This document shows, one piece after another, positions 53,955 through 63,357 of a stretch of DNA of 64,000 nucleotides. Source of the DNA: Polyangium jinanense (GTDB lineage: Bacteria; Myxococcota; Polyangia; Polyangiales; Polyangiaceae). The stretch is taken from positions 248,001 to 312,000 of the forward strand of contig NZ_JAGTJJ010000004.1 in NCBI RefSeq assembly GCF_028435365.1. Direction: 5' to 3'. A program made the translations under genes and the position numbers. Numbering within the stretch: the first letter of the stretch is position 1; the number at the start of each line of letters is the position of its first letter. Under the pieces are notes generated by a model. It made no database searches. It saw only the letters and a program-made list of their open reading frames with translations, and was not told where the DNA came from.

Positions 53955-56285
53955 ATGTTGCTCGCCTTCGGCACGCGCGCGCGCGCGTTCGCCTCGTGGT
54001 CTTCGCTCGTCCTCGCGGCGGGGCTCGTCGTCGCTTGCGACAAACCCGCGGCCGGCCCGCCGTCCCCGGATGCTTCCGCGTCGGCCTCCGCGTCCGCGCC
54101 CGCGCCCATCGCCAAGCCCCGGGAGCCGCGGACGGGCGAGTACGACCAGCCGCGCCGCGTCCTCGCGCGCATGCAGGGCAACCTCGAACGCGTGGTCGAC
54201 GGAAAAGAGCCCGTGAAACTGCCTGCCGGCGTGGAGGCGCACCCGTTCGAAGCGCTCGTCGGGGCGTACAAGGCCGTGCTCGACGGCGATGCGAGCGCGG
54301 CGGACAAACTCGCCGCGGTGGCGAAGGAGGCGCAATCGAAGCTCGACGCGCTCGTGGGCGGCTCGAACGACGCCAAACCCAAAGACGGCAGCAATGCCGA
54401 TTATGTGCGCCGCGTCGGGGCGATCGCCGCGGCGAAAGCCGAGGGGCCCGAGGGGACGATGATCCGGCTCGTGGCCACGATGCGGCTCGTCGACGCCGCG
54501 CTCGTCCTCGCGAACGGGGAGGACTTCCAGAACGCCGATTACAACCTCTTCAAGCGGTACGAGGGGGTCGTCCTCCGGGAGACGGACCGGTTCCGCGACG
54601 GCGATTGGCTGCGCCTGCCCTGCCGCACGATCCTCGGCCGTCGCGCCCTCGTCGAGGCGGCCGCGAAGCGCCTCGAAAAGGCCGCGGGTCCGGTTCTCGG
54701 CTGCCCGACGCCCAAAGGCCGGGAGCTCGATTTCGACCTGATGGAGCGTTTTGCGAAGGACCCAGCGGGGACCGTGGCGGACGTGCTCCCCAAGAAACCC
54801 GAGCCGCCGAAGGAAACGCCCGCCGCCGCCGATCCGGCGGTGCCCGCCGAGCCCTGGGATCGCGGCGACGCGATCGTGTTCATGGGAGAAAAACCCGACG
54901 CGGCGGAGAAGCCGCTCGAAGCGGCGTCGAAGAAGGACGCCGTGGGCAAGCTCGATTACGCGCTCTTCTTGCACGCGTTTCGACCGCAATCGGCGGCGCG
55001 TGACGCGAAGATCAAAAAGCTGCTCGGCGAGGTCGAGAAAGCGAGCCGCGCCGCCGCGAAGAAAAACCAGGACGAGGTCGTCCTGGAAGACAGCTCCATC
55101 GACCTCCGCGCCTACGATGGCACGGACGAGAGCTTGCTCGGCATCCTCCGGGTCGCCTCCTCGACCGAGGCCGCGAATACGACGTCGGCGTTTTATGCCA
55201 TCCCCTGCGCCGTGCTCCTCGCGCGGCCGAAGATCCTCGAAGCGACGACGCCGCTCTTCGGAGGCAACCGCGACAATTTCCTCCCGCGCTCGGGCTGCGC
55301 CTGGGGACGCGGCTTCGTGCGGGGCTTCCCCGACCGGGAGCTCGCAGCGTACACGGAGGCGACCGTCGAGGCCGACGGCAATTTCTACGTCAATCACGGG
55401 GGCACGATGCGCTTCGCGCTGGCAGCCGCGCTCAAGCAGAGAGAGGAGACGATGCGGGTCGCCCCGAAGGAATTCCTCGACAAACCCGAGCCGGCCATGG
55501 CGCCTTACGAGACCTGGTCGTACATGACGCCCGAGAGCCGCGTCATCTTCGGCCGGCTCTCCCACCTCGCCGAGGCCCTGGAGAAGAAGCTCGTCGCGCA
55601 TTACCAGACCCGGGGGCTCGACGAGAAGCAGGCGAAACACGCCGCGCACGTGGGACTTTTCGAGGTCGTCTGGGGCGCCTCGTGCGGCGACGCGCCGCCG
55701 CCCCGCTCCTTGCGCAAGCTCGTCGCGGATGGCGCGCCGGCCGCGGAGATCCGCGCGTTCATCGAGAAGGGCGAGCACAAGGACGCGGCGCGCCTCGCGC
55801 CGTTCGACAAATGCGCGGCAAACACGGGCCGGGATCCGCTCCTCCACATGGCGGTGCTCGATCCGGCTGCACTGCCGGTCCTGTTGGAGATCTCGGCCGA
55901 ACCCGGCAAGGAGAAAGAGCTCGATCTCGAGGTCGATCCGAACGAGCGGAATGATTTTGGAAAAACCCCGCTCATGGCGGCCGCGCAGCAGGACCGCGTG
56001 GAGTCCGCGCGTATCCTGCTCCAGCGCGGCGCGCTCGTGGACGATACGACGTTCAGGTGGGGTTCTTTCAGAATCGCACACGACGCGCGCACGGCGCTCA
56101 TGTACGCGGCCGCGCGCGGGTCGCTGCCGATGATCCGGCTGTTGCTCGACGCGGGCGCCGACAAATACGCGGCCGATACGAAAGGGCTGCGCGCCGTGGA
56201 TTACCTGGTCGGCCACGGGCCGGTGCCGGCGAACAGCGTCCTTTCGCCGGCGGAGCTTGCCGAGGCGGTGAAGCTGCTTTTCTGA
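53955..56285 (+). CDS. Large lipoprotein with C-terminal ankyrin repeats
   Basis: 776 residues from the ATG at 53955. Lipobox LVVAC (Cys28) and a Ser/Ala/Pro linker. The central ~550 residues are a domain I do not recognise, with strands near 380-450. The last ~150 residues are ankyrin-like repeats (GKTPLMAAAQQDRVESARILLQRGA and RTALMYAAARGSLPMIRLLLDAGAD). A periplasm- or surface-facing ankyrin protein is unusual but known in myxobacteria. Monocistronic by context. Confidence 0.82.
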   Translation: MLLAFGTRARAFASWSSLVLAAGLVVACDKPAAGPPSPDASASASASAPAPIAKPREPRTGEYDQPRRVLARMQGNLERVVDGKEPVKLPAGVEAHPFEALVGAYKAVLDGDASAADKLAAVAKEAQSKLDALVGGSNDAKPKDGSNADYVRRVGAIAAAKAEGPEGTMIRLVATMRLVDAALVLANGEDFQNADYNLFKRYEGVVLRETDRFRDGDWLRLPCRTILGRRALVEAAAKRLEKAAGPVLGCPTPKGRELDFDLMERFAKDPAGTVADVLPKKPEPPKETPAAADPAVPAEPWDRGDAIVFMGEKPDAAEKPLEAASKKDAVGKLDYALFLHAFRPQSAARDAKIKKLLGEVEKASRAAAKKNQDEVVLEDSSIDLRAYDGTDESLLGILRVASSTEAANTTSAFYAIPCAVLLARPKILEATTPLFGGNRDNFLPRSGCAWGRGFVRGFPDRELAAYTEATVEADGNFYVNHGGTMRFALAAALKQREETMRVAPKEFLDKPEPAMAPYETWSYMTPESRVIFGRLSHLAEALEKKLVAHYQTRGLDEKQAKHAAHVGLFEVVWGASCGDAPPPRSLRKLVADGAPAAEIRAFIEKGEHKDAARLAPFDKCAANTGRDPLLHMAVLDPAALPVLLEISAEPGKEKELDLEVDPNERNDFGKTPLMAAAQQDRVESARILLQRGALVDDTTFRWGSFRIAHDARTALMYAAARGSLPMIRLLLDAGADKYAADTKGLRAVDYLVGHGPVPANSVLSPAELAEAVKLLF

Positions 56286-56326
56286 GGGAACGATTCAGGG
56301 GGGATTTGACTGGATCTGTCCGGGGC

Positions 56327-57118
56327 TCAGAAGAGGCGCGCGCGCACCCCCAAGTTACCTGTCGTCGCCTGGCCCGTCAGATACCACGAGTCCGTGATAC
56401 GATCGCAGTGAATTTTATCGGCTCCGCTATCCAAGCTTCCGATGATCCTGGTCAAGCCGCAAGAGTATCCCTTCGTCGACCCCACATACTGTGCAAGATC
56501 GTCGGTGCCCCAGGAAACTTCACCGCTGTACGAGGGGACGGATACGCACCGCGCGCCAGCTCGGAGGGCAGGTCCGCCGGTTTTGCCTGTCATGTACCAA
56601 TCCCCGCCCGACACATAGAGGTGGACCCATTCGCTGCCGTTATTGAACCCTCCCTGAATGCGGGTGAGAAAGCACACGCGACCGGTCGCAGTGCCCATGT
56701 GTTTCGGGTAGTTGTCGACTGCCGAGTCCCAGGTGTATTCCCCCGTGTAGGTGCCAGCGGCAGCGTACGCGCAGCTCGCCCAGGCGCCCACCCCCGTCTG
56801 CGCCGAGTCCACATCCAAGTACCAGGAGCCGCCGCTCGTGTAGACTCGGACACGCTCCGTAAGCCCCGCAAAGTTGCCCTTTATACCCGTCAAAAAGCAG
56901 ACGCGGTCCGACGTGGGGCCCAGGCCCACCACAGGTTGCCCCTGCGCCAACCCCACTTCTCCCGTGGATTGAAGTTCCTCGCTGGCCGTGCCCGTGTCTT
57001 CCGTCGTGTCCTCGTGCCCGACTGCCAGTTCGGCGGCGAGCTCATCATCCATAGCCTCCACCACGCATCCAGAAGTACCCAGGAGCAGCACACACGCGAG
57101 ATGGTACGAAAGTTTCAT
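56327..57118 (-). CDS. Lipoprotein with three tandem ~60-residue repeats
   Basis: 263 residues from the ATG at 57118. Lipobox GTSGC (Cys18). Three repeats each start with a C-F/G-LT-x-I-x-G motif and contain a W-Y pair: RVCFLTGIKGNF ... SWYLDV, RVCFLTRIQGGF ... DWYMTG, YSCGLTRIIGSL ... SWYLTG. They are spaced by 55-70 residues and each ends with a small Cys/aromatic-rich end. A beta-rich binding repeat is likely; family not named. Convergent with the ankyrin gene. Confidence 0.72.
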   Translation of the reverse strand: MKLSYHLACVLLLGTSGCVVEAMDDELAAELAVGHEDTTEDTGTASEELQSTGEVGLAQGQPVVGLGPTSDRVCFLTGIKGNFAGLTERVRVYTSGGSWYLDVDSAQTGVGAWASCAYAAAGTYTGEYTWDSAVDNYPKHMGTATGRVCFLTRIQGGFNNGSEWVHLYVSGGDWYMTGKTGGPALRAGARCVSVPSYSGEVSWGTDDLAQYVGSTKGYSCGLTRIIGSLDSGADKIHCDRITDSWYLTGQATTGNLGVRARLF

Positions 57119-57339
57119 CGTATTTCTTGGCCTTCGAGTTCGAGCTTGGTTCGTGCGACAGGTGCGCGAGTTTCCGCGATCCCAAGAGGGATCGCGGAGT
57201 TCATCGCTTCGCACGTGTTCCCAAGTAACACGTCACCTGGGAATCAAAAAATACGCATTTATGCGTAGAAGCCCCAACACGAGCCCCCTCGTCCGCAACG
57301 CTGGTTACACCGTTCAGCTCACCAAACCAACGCGGCACC

Positions 57340-59583
57340 TCATTGCGAAGGCAAAATCGGCGAGGGCTCCCCGGGCGACAGGATCCACACCCGCCGCATC
57401 GCACGCGTCACGGCCACGTGGAGCGCCCGTCGATGATCCGGGGCGTCGGGCCAAACCTTCGCGCTCGCATCCGGGACGATGACGTAATCGAATTCGAGGC
57501 CTTTCACCTCGGACACCTCCGTCACCTCGATCCCCGGCCCGAACGAAAAGTCCCCGTCCCGCACGAGTCGGCACGGCATGCCCCGGGCGACGGCCTCGTG
57601 CACGGCCCGCGCAGAAGGCTCGTCGCGCGCGATGATCGCCACCGACGCATACGGATCGTCGGCGCGCAATTGCCGGAGCGCCTCGCAAAGGACCGCCGCG
57701 GCGTGCCCCTCGCCGGGTACGATCGTCCGCAGCACATCCGCGCCCTCCCGCGGCGCGCGCGGCACCTCGGCAGGCGCCTCCGCGCCGAGGATCACGTGGG
57801 CAAACTCCACGACGGGCCGCGGCGAGCGGTACGACGTCTCCAAAAACGCCGGCTCGCTCCGCACGGAAAGCGCCTCCATCACGGCCTCCCACGAGCGGAA
57901 ATGGCCCGACCGATCGATTCGTTGCGCCGCGTCCCCGGCCACGGTCACGCTGCCCTGCGGATCGAGCGCCCGCCCAATCACGCGGAGCTCGATCGGCGCG
58001 AGCTCCTGGGCCTCGTCGAGCACGATGTGCGCATACCGGGAGAGCGTGCCGGCCTTCGTCGCGCCCGCGCCCGTCCGGCGGTAGAGCAATTCGAAGAGGA
58101 TCGCATAATCCTCCACGTCCACCGTGCCCGACGTCTCCTCGGGCGTGCCAGCATCGAGCGTCCGCCCATCGAGCGTGGCGAGCCGGTCCGCGTCCACGTG
58201 CGCATACGCCTCCTCGCTCGTCATCGCGAGCTGCTGCTTCGTGTGCGCCGCGACCTGCTCGACGATCCCCGCCGGCAGATCACCCTCCGACGCCTCGACG
58301 GCACGCGCGAGCAACGCCCGATCCCCCACGAGCCTCCGGTGATCGCCCCGCACCCGCGCGAGTTTGTCCTGCTCCTCGGCGAGCGCCTCGCAGAGGAGCC
58401 GCCCTTTCTCGCCGGGCGTTTCCCTCGCCAAACCCGCCTCGATCGCCTGCAGCCGTTCCCGCAGGATCGGCTCATTCCGCGCTTCGAGTTCCTTCCGCAG
58501 CGCACCGCGGAAGCCGAGCAGGCGGTCGAGCTTGCGCGCGAGGGCGCTCGTGTCCTCGTCGATCAGCCGATCGATCGCCGCAAAAAGCGCCGGGTGACGT
58601 TTCAAGCGGCACGCGGCGAACGGCGGATCCGGCGGCTCGTGGTGCGGGAGCCACGAGAACACGCGGCGCGCCTCGGCGCGAATCCAGTCCTCGAATGTGC
58701 GGACAAGCACGCCCTCCACCGCGAGTCCTTCGAGAATCCGCTCGGACAGACGACGGAGCCCTGGCTCGGGGACGAGCACGAGCATACGTTTGGCCGGAAA
58801 GACATCCGGAAACCGCCGACGCAACGCGGCCACGCGGTGGAGCGCCACCGTGGTTTTTCCCGAGCCGGCCGAGCCGAGCACGAGCAGCGGCGCGCATGGC
58901 TCCCGATCGACCAGGGCCTGCTGCTCGGCATCAAGCGTGATGAACGGATTGCGGGTCTCCGGCGTCCGTCGCGGGGACGTGGGGTCCACGAGCCGGGGAG
59001 CCCATGCGCGCGGCTCGAAGCGCCACGTGTCGCCCTCGCGCAGCAGCACGCCGCCCGGGACGGTGATGCTCGCGAGCGCGCCGCCCTCGAACGTGAGGAG
59101 CCGCCGCTCTTCAACCTTGCCCTCGATGATGCGGCCGTCCACCTCGATCTCGTAGTCCTCGCCCTCCTCGCACGAGAAAAACACCTCGGCGATCGGCGAT
59201 TTCCGCCATTCCACGATGGTGACGCCGCGCTTGCCGTCGAGCAGCGGCGCCGCGCCGAGCATCACGTCGCGCGTCCGACCCGCCACGCGGACACGCAGAT
59301 GCGCAAAATAAGGCGCCGCCGGATCCGGGAAACGATCCTCGCGCGCCCGCTCCAGCCGAGCCTGCTCCTCGTGCATTTGCGCGAGCAATGCGGGCCTGTC
59401 CTCCTCGCCGGCCGTGTTCCATGCGTCCCGGAGCGCGCGCAGGCCTTCCCCGTCCGGCCGTGCGCCGCGGCGAGGGCCTCGCGCCTCTGCGAGGGCCTCA
59501 CGTGTCCTCGCGAGGAGCCTTAGCTCCTCGGCAACGACGGACCCGGGTTCGCTGGAAATGGGCCGTTCGCCCGTACCTTCCAT
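57340..59583 (-). CDS. HelD-like superfamily I DNA helicase
   Basis: 747 residues, ATG with GGGAGG site. N-terminal region with a HelD-type long helix and the RKSPIAEVFF segment, Walker A GSAGSGKTTVALHR (residues ~237-250), a middle all-helical insertion, the SF1 motif VLDEAQELAP, motif III GDAAQRID, and motif V/VI SEVKGLEFDYVIV and HVAVTRAMRRVW. The order and length fit HelD (helicase IV-like, RNA-polymerase-associated) rather than UvrD. Function in transcription recycling or recombination is by family. Confidence 0.88.
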   Translation of the reverse strand: MEGTGERPISSEPGSVVAEELRLLARTREALAEARGPRRGARPDGEGLRALRDAWNTAGEEDRPALLAQMHEEQARLERAREDRFPDPAAPYFAHLRVRVAGRTRDVMLGAAPLLDGKRGVTIVEWRKSPIAEVFFSCEEGEDYEIEVDGRIIEGKVEERRLLTFEGGALASITVPGGVLLREGDTWRFEPRAWAPRLVDPTSPRRTPETRNPFITLDAEQQALVDREPCAPLLVLGSAGSGKTTVALHRVAALRRRFPDVFPAKRMLVLVPEPGLRRLSERILEGLAVEGVLVRTFEDWIRAEARRVFSWLPHHEPPDPPFAACRLKRHPALFAAIDRLIDEDTSALARKLDRLLGFRGALRKELEARNEPILRERLQAIEAGLARETPGEKGRLLCEALAEEQDKLARVRGDHRRLVGDRALLARAVEASEGDLPAGIVEQVAAHTKQQLAMTSEEAYAHVDADRLATLDGRTLDAGTPEETSGTVDVEDYAILFELLYRRTGAGATKAGTLSRYAHIVLDEAQELAPIELRVIGRALDPQGSVTVAGDAAQRIDRSGHFRSWEAVMEALSVRSEPAFLETSYRSPRPVVEFAHVILGAEAPAEVPRAPREGADVLRTIVPGEGHAAAVLCEALRQLRADDPYASVAIIARDEPSARAVHEAVARGMPCRLVRDGDFSFGPGIEVTEVSEVKGLEFDYVIVPDASAKVWPDAPDHRRALHVAVTRAMRRVWILSPGEPSPILPSQ

Positions 59584-59778
59584 GCTCCCTCCCGCCGGGT
59601 GACGAAAAGGTCACCGGCGAGGCGGAAACTACGGGTTAGGCCCGGTTCCAGCAAGACTTGAAAAGAAGAATGTTTTTGCTAGGATATATGTCGTCGGCGA
59701 GGGGGCACGCCGCGAGCCGCGGAAGCCGCGAGCGTCACGCGCCGACGTGCCCCCTGCCGAAGCCCACCTCGCGCCGAG

Positions 59779-60159
59779 CTACGGCTTCGGGGGGTAATCG
59801 GGGTAGTCAGGATATTCAGGGGGCTTGGGGGGGACCGGTTGCCCCGGGCATGCGCCCAGCGTGTCGCCGTGAGCCAGGTGCGCGGGCACGGCGTGGTCGT
59901 CGACGCACAGGGTAATGTCTTGGAACTGCGGCACGACGTGGCAGATGAGCACCTTATTGTTGCTGGGCGGCCCGCACGATTCGACCGGAGGAATCGGCTC
60001 CGGCTTGTCGGGCTTGTCCGGCAGCTCGGGCTTGGCTTCGACGCTCAACGGCTGCGAATCCGTGAATTCGAGCGACATGATGTCGTCGCGATCGGCCACG
60101 CAGCCGATCGCAAAAAGACAGCAAGCGACCGACACCATCCCGAGCTTCGCAAAACCCAT
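59779..60159 (-). CDS. Small lipoprotein with C-terminal HGD-type motif
   Basis: 126 residues from the ATG at 60159, with an AGGAGT site. Lipobox FAIGC (Cys20), a Pro/Glu-rich linker, then ICHVVPQFQDITLCVDDHAV and PAHLAHGDTLGACPG. This last motif is found near the C-terminus of many exported bacterial proteins, but its function is not known. The tail is Pro/Tyr-rich (PPEYPDYPDYPPKP), perhaps a wall or polymer contact. Confidence 0.72.
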   Translation of the reverse strand: MGFAKLGMVSVACCLFAIGCVADRDDIMSLEFTDSQPLSVEAKPELPDKPDKPEPIPPVESCGPPSNNKVLICHVVPQFQDITLCVDDHAVPAHLAHGDTLGACPGQPVPPKPPEYPDYPDYPPKP

Positions 60160-60411
60160 GGCGTGACTCCTGTGTGGAACCTCGAGCACCCTTCGAGGCC
60201 CCCAAGTGACAATCCATTTCGCGGCGGAAGTTAGGCGCGATTAACGCCGCGAACCCTTCGAGGATCCCTTAGAATCGTTTGGAGTCAAGCGAATGAATAG
60301 AGATCCCCGAGGTCGGAACCATCCGGCAATGGCGGCCGTCGTCTGCTCGGGATGATCAGGGAGCCTGCGATCGCCGTAGCTCCCCGTAGGGCATCGCGCG
60401 TCCAGGTAGGG

Positions 60412-61719
60412 TCATTCGCTGACGTAGACCGTTCCGAGACACATTTCGTCGTTCGTCCCCTCGCCCCAATTTATGTCGTACATCTCGGTGTTGTCCCAGG
60501 TGCACTTCAGATGAAGTTGATCGCCCGGCTCGAAGCGAGTGGGCGCTTTCAACGCATACGACCCCTGCCAGTGGAAATTCCAGGATGGGATGTCAACCAG
60601 GCATTCCTCCGCATCACCCCGCACGACCCGGAGCGAGCCGCTCTTGCCGCGCGTGTGCATGTGCACGCCACCCGTGTAGATGTTGACGGGTGTGTTCGAC
60701 GGCAGGGCGCCGCCCGTGGCGATATTCAAATACGGCGACGGATCGGCCATGACCTCGTGCATGACGTCGCTCGTGTGCGCGGGGATCGTCATGGTCTGCT
60801 GCGTGACCCAGGAGATCTTCGTGAACGGCATGATCGCGGCCTTCTTCTCCACGGTCTTGTCCGTTCGCACGAGGAGCTTCGTCTGATCCGGCACCGCCGC
60901 CGCCGCCGAGGTGTTGTAATGCATCTGCACGATGAGCTTCGATCCCGGGGGAATCTCGATCCCCGTGCCCGCCGGATAATCGGCGCCGGTGCTGCCGGGC
61001 ACCCACGCGCCGACCCAGCCCGCCGACGAAGGACCGCCGCCGGGGCCGCCGTAGCAGGTCCAGCCGACGCCCGGCTCGGCGTCGTCGAGCGCCTGGAAAT
61101 CCGCGAGGTTGTCGGGCTTCGCCACGAACGCGATCACGTGATGGACGATCGACCTCTCCCCCGGCTCGACGCCCATGCCCGTGATGTACGTCGTCTCCTC
61201 CGCGGGCCAGTCGACGAAGAAGCAATGGTAATCGTCGGGCGAGACCTTCGGGGTGTACGCCTCGGGGATGGGCAATTCGAGGTCGACGCGGGAGAGCGTC
61301 TGCGCGGTGTCCTCGACCGGCACGGGCGCGTCCGCCGGGTTGCCCTCGGGCGCCCCGTCCGCGATCCAGCGCGAGATCGTGTCGATTTGCTCGTCCGTGA
61401 GCGACCTGTTGCCGAGGTACTCGTTGCAATCGTTGTCCGCGGGCCAGGGCGGCATCGTTTTCGCCACGATGGCGGCCTCGACGGCGCCGCGCATCGCGTG
61501 CACCTCCTCGTACGTCGTGAGCGCGAACGGGCCGACGCCGCCCTCCGCGTGGCATTTGCCGCATTTCGTATCGACGAGCGGCTTGATGTCGCGATGGTAC
61601 GTCAGGGCTCCCGCCGCGGGCGTACCCGGGCCGCCGCTACTCCCGCCATTCGTGCAGCCCGCCAAAGCACCGAGCGCCACGAGCACACACGCGATCCGAA
61701 CACCGTCGAAAGCAAGCAT
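60412..61719 (-). CDS. Cytochrome c / copper type II monooxygenase-like fusion lipoprotein
   Basis: 435 residues from the ATG at 61719, with GGAGGAG site. Lipobox LAGC (Cys22); c-type heme motif CGKCH (53-57) with Met89 as likely axial ligand; then a PHM-like domain with ordered copper ligands: H193-H194, H267, HMH (H353, H355) and M426 in EMC. A KCTWDN segment before the Met matches the PHM-like lipoprotein at 23402. A heme domain fused to such a domain could deliver electrons instead of ascorbate. Twenty bases downstream of tetR on the same strand, so probably co-transcribed. Confidence 0.8.
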   Translation of the reverse strand: MLAFDGVRIACVLVALGALAGCTNGGSSGGPGTPAAGALTYHRDIKPLVDTKCGKCHAEGGVGPFALTTYEEVHAMRGAVEAAIVAKTMPPWPADNDCNEYLGNRSLTDEQIDTISRWIADGAPEGNPADAPVPVEDTAQTLSRVDLELPIPEAYTPKVSPDDYHCFFVDWPAEETTYITGMGVEPGERSIVHHVIAFVAKPDNLADFQALDDAEPGVGWTCYGGPGGGPSSAGWVGAWVPGSTGADYPAGTGIEIPPGSKLIVQMHYNTSAAAAVPDQTKLLVRTDKTVEKKAAIMPFTKISWVTQQTMTIPAHTSDVMHEVMADPSPYLNIATGGALPSNTPVNIYTGGVHMHTRGKSGSLRVVRGDAEECLVDIPSWNFHWQGSYALKAPTRFEPGDQLHLKCTWDNTEMYDINWGEGTNDEMCLGTVYVSE

Positions 61720-61739
61720 GTTCTCCTCCTTCACCGCGC

Positions 61740-62360
61740 CTAATTCCGCGCCGCGCGCTCGAGCATTCCCTCGAGCTCGATCCGCACGGCGCAGGTCGCC
61801 TCGTCCACCGAGAGCTCCTGGTTCCTCCGAAGCTCCTCCCACATCGAAAAACTCGCCGCCGCCGCGAGCCCCGCGAGCAAGACCGCCCGCGTCTCCTCGG
61901 GCGCCGCCTCGATCTCGGCCTCGAACACCGCGCGAATGGCGGCCCGATGCATGCGCGCCGCCTCGCGGAGCTGCCCCGCGAGGAATGCCAGGTCGTGCGC
62001 GAAAAGCACGGCCGCGCGGCGCACGGGCGCGACGTGCTCGTGGAACCGACCCACCCCCTCGGCGACGGCCCGCGCCCGCTCCGCCGCCGTTCCGTCCCGC
62101 GGTAGCTTCGGCCAGAGCGGCATGACCGTCTCCATCCGCCGCCGCGCCGCGCACGCGAGCAGATCGTCGAGGTCGGTGAAATGGTTCCAGATCGCCCGCC
62201 GCGACACCCCCGCGCGCTCGGCGATTTGCTCGCCCGAAGGACGCAAGACGCCCTCCCCGAGCAGCGCGAGCAGTGCCTCCACGATCGCCTCCCGCGTGCG
62301 CTCGGCGCGCGCGTGGCGCCCATCGGCCGGCGTCTGCGTGGCGGGCTCCTTGGTGTGCAT
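61740..62360 (-). CDS. TetR family transcriptional regulator
   Basis: 206 residues from the ATG at 62360 (a GTG at 62387 would precede). N-terminal TetR helix-turn-helix: REAIVEALLALLGEGVLRPSGEQIAERAGVSRRAIWNHF. The C-terminal ligand-binding domain is generic. It faces the divergent enoyl-CoA hydratase gene and is followed by the cytochrome/copper protein gene. Two palindromic boxes in the 88-base gap are the likely operators, so autoregulation and control of both neighbours is expected. Confidence 0.88.
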   Translation of the reverse strand: MHTKEPATQTPADGRHARAERTREAIVEALLALLGEGVLRPSGEQIAERAGVSRRAIWNHFTDLDDLLACAARRRMETVMPLWPKLPRDGTAAERARAVAEGVGRFHEHVAPVRRAAVLFAHDLAFLAGQLREAARMHRAAIRAVFEAEIEAAPEETRAVLLAGLAAAASFSMWEELRRNQELSVDEATCAVRIELEGMLERAARN

Positions 62361-62370
62361 CGCGACGATG

Positions 62371-62398
62371 ACTCTACCTATCTGCACTCCGAGTGCAA
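62371..62398 (-). promoter_or_regulatory. Promoter TTGCAC-N16-TAGAGT for tetR
   Basis: On the minus strand: -35 TTGCAC (62398-62393), 16-base spacer, -10 TAGAGT (62376-62371), 10 bases to the ATG at 62360. The palindrome at 62383-62397 overlaps the -35 and spacer. Confidence 0.45.
62383..62397. promoter_or_regulatory. Operator-like palindrome TGCACTCCGAGTGCA
   Basis: Perfect 7+1+7 palindrome over the tetR -35 region. Shares the TGCAC-N5-GTGCA frame with the second box; centres are 26 bp apart. Confidence 0.65.
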
Positions 62399-62408
62399 GT
62401 AGTTTTTT

Positions 62409-62423
62409 TGCACACCAAGTGCA
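62409..62423. promoter_or_regulatory. Operator-like box TGCACACCAAGTGCA
   Basis: Same TGCAC-N5-GTGCA frame, towards the hydratase promoter. The minus-strand sequence at the tetR start codon (62359 down to 62349) repeats the TGCACACCAAG part, a possible third half-site. Confidence 0.6.
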
Positions 62424-62448
62424 TGTTCTATCGTGTTAGAGGGCTCGC

Positions 62449-63228
62449 ATGCCCGACGTCCACCTCGAACGCGACGGCGCCGTCGCCACGCTCGTCCTCG
62501 ACGACGTTCGCCGAAAAAACGCCATGAGCCCCGAGCTCGGGGACGCGCTCGCCGCGCGCGTGCGCGAGATCGCGCGTGACGCGTCCGTCCGCGCCGTCGT
62601 GCTCGCGGGCGCGGGAGACGCATTCTCCGCGGGCGGCGACCTCGCCATGCTGGAGCGCCTGCGCGCCGCGAGCTTCGCGGAGGCGCGGGCCTTCATGCTC
62701 GGGTTTTACCACCGGTATCTGTCGATCACGGAGCTCGACGTGCCCGTGGTCGCGGCCGTGCGAGGGCCGGCGATCGGCGCGGGGCTCTGCGTCGCGCTCG
62801 CGGCCGACCTCGTGGTCGTCGACGAGGACAGCCGGCTCGCGGTGAATTTCGCGTCGCTCGGCCTGCACCCGGGCATGGGCGCGACGTACCTCGTGCCGCG
62901 CCGCGTGGGCGCCGAACGCGCCGCGGAGCTCCTGCTCACCGGCCGCCGCTTCACGGGCCGCGACGCCGCGGCCTGGGGCATGGCCCTCGAAGCGCTCCCC
63001 GGCGATCGCGTGCGCCCCCGCGCCGCGGAGCTCGCCGCCCAGATCGCGGAATCCGCCCCGCTCGTGGTGCGCGCGCTCAAGCGCTCCCTCGGCATCGACC
63101 GCGGCGCGCTCGCCCATGCCCTCGACCGCGAGGCTTACGAGCAGGCCGTGAGTTACGCGAGCGAGGATCTCGGCGAAGGTCTCCGCGCCGCCAGCGAAAA
63201 AAGAAAACCGGCATTCTCCGGTCGCTGA
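62449..63228 (+). CDS. Enoyl-CoA hydratase/isomerase family protein
   Basis: 259 residues, ATG. Crotonase marks: RKNAMSPELGDAL, AFSAGGDLAML, AVRGPAIGAGLCVALAADLV and FASLGLHPGMGATYLVPR. The usual catalytic Glu positions read Ala/Gly and His here (GAGLC, LGLHPGMG), so hydratase activity is uncertain and an isomerase or thioesterase role is possible. Divergent from tetR and sharing its operator region. Confidence 0.87.
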   Translation: MPDVHLERDGAVATLVLDDVRRKNAMSPELGDALAARVREIARDASVRAVVLAGAGDAFSAGGDLAMLERLRAASFAEARAFMLGFYHRYLSITELDVPVVAAVRGPAIGAGLCVALAADLVVVDEDSRLAVNFASLGLHPGMGATYLVPRRVGAERAAELLLTGRRFTGRDAAAWGMALEALPGDRVRPRAAELAAQIAESAPLVVRALKRSLGIDRGALAHALDREAYEQAVSYASEDLGEGLRAASEKRKPAFSGR

Positions 63229-63357
63229 TTCCGCGATTCTCGCGGTTCCCTCGAATCGATCCGAGCCGCACGGACGGCCGCCCTCTTGCATGGCCGGATG
63301 GACAATGCCACCGGACGGAACACGCACGTCCGTTCCATTCGACAAGGGGGAAACATC

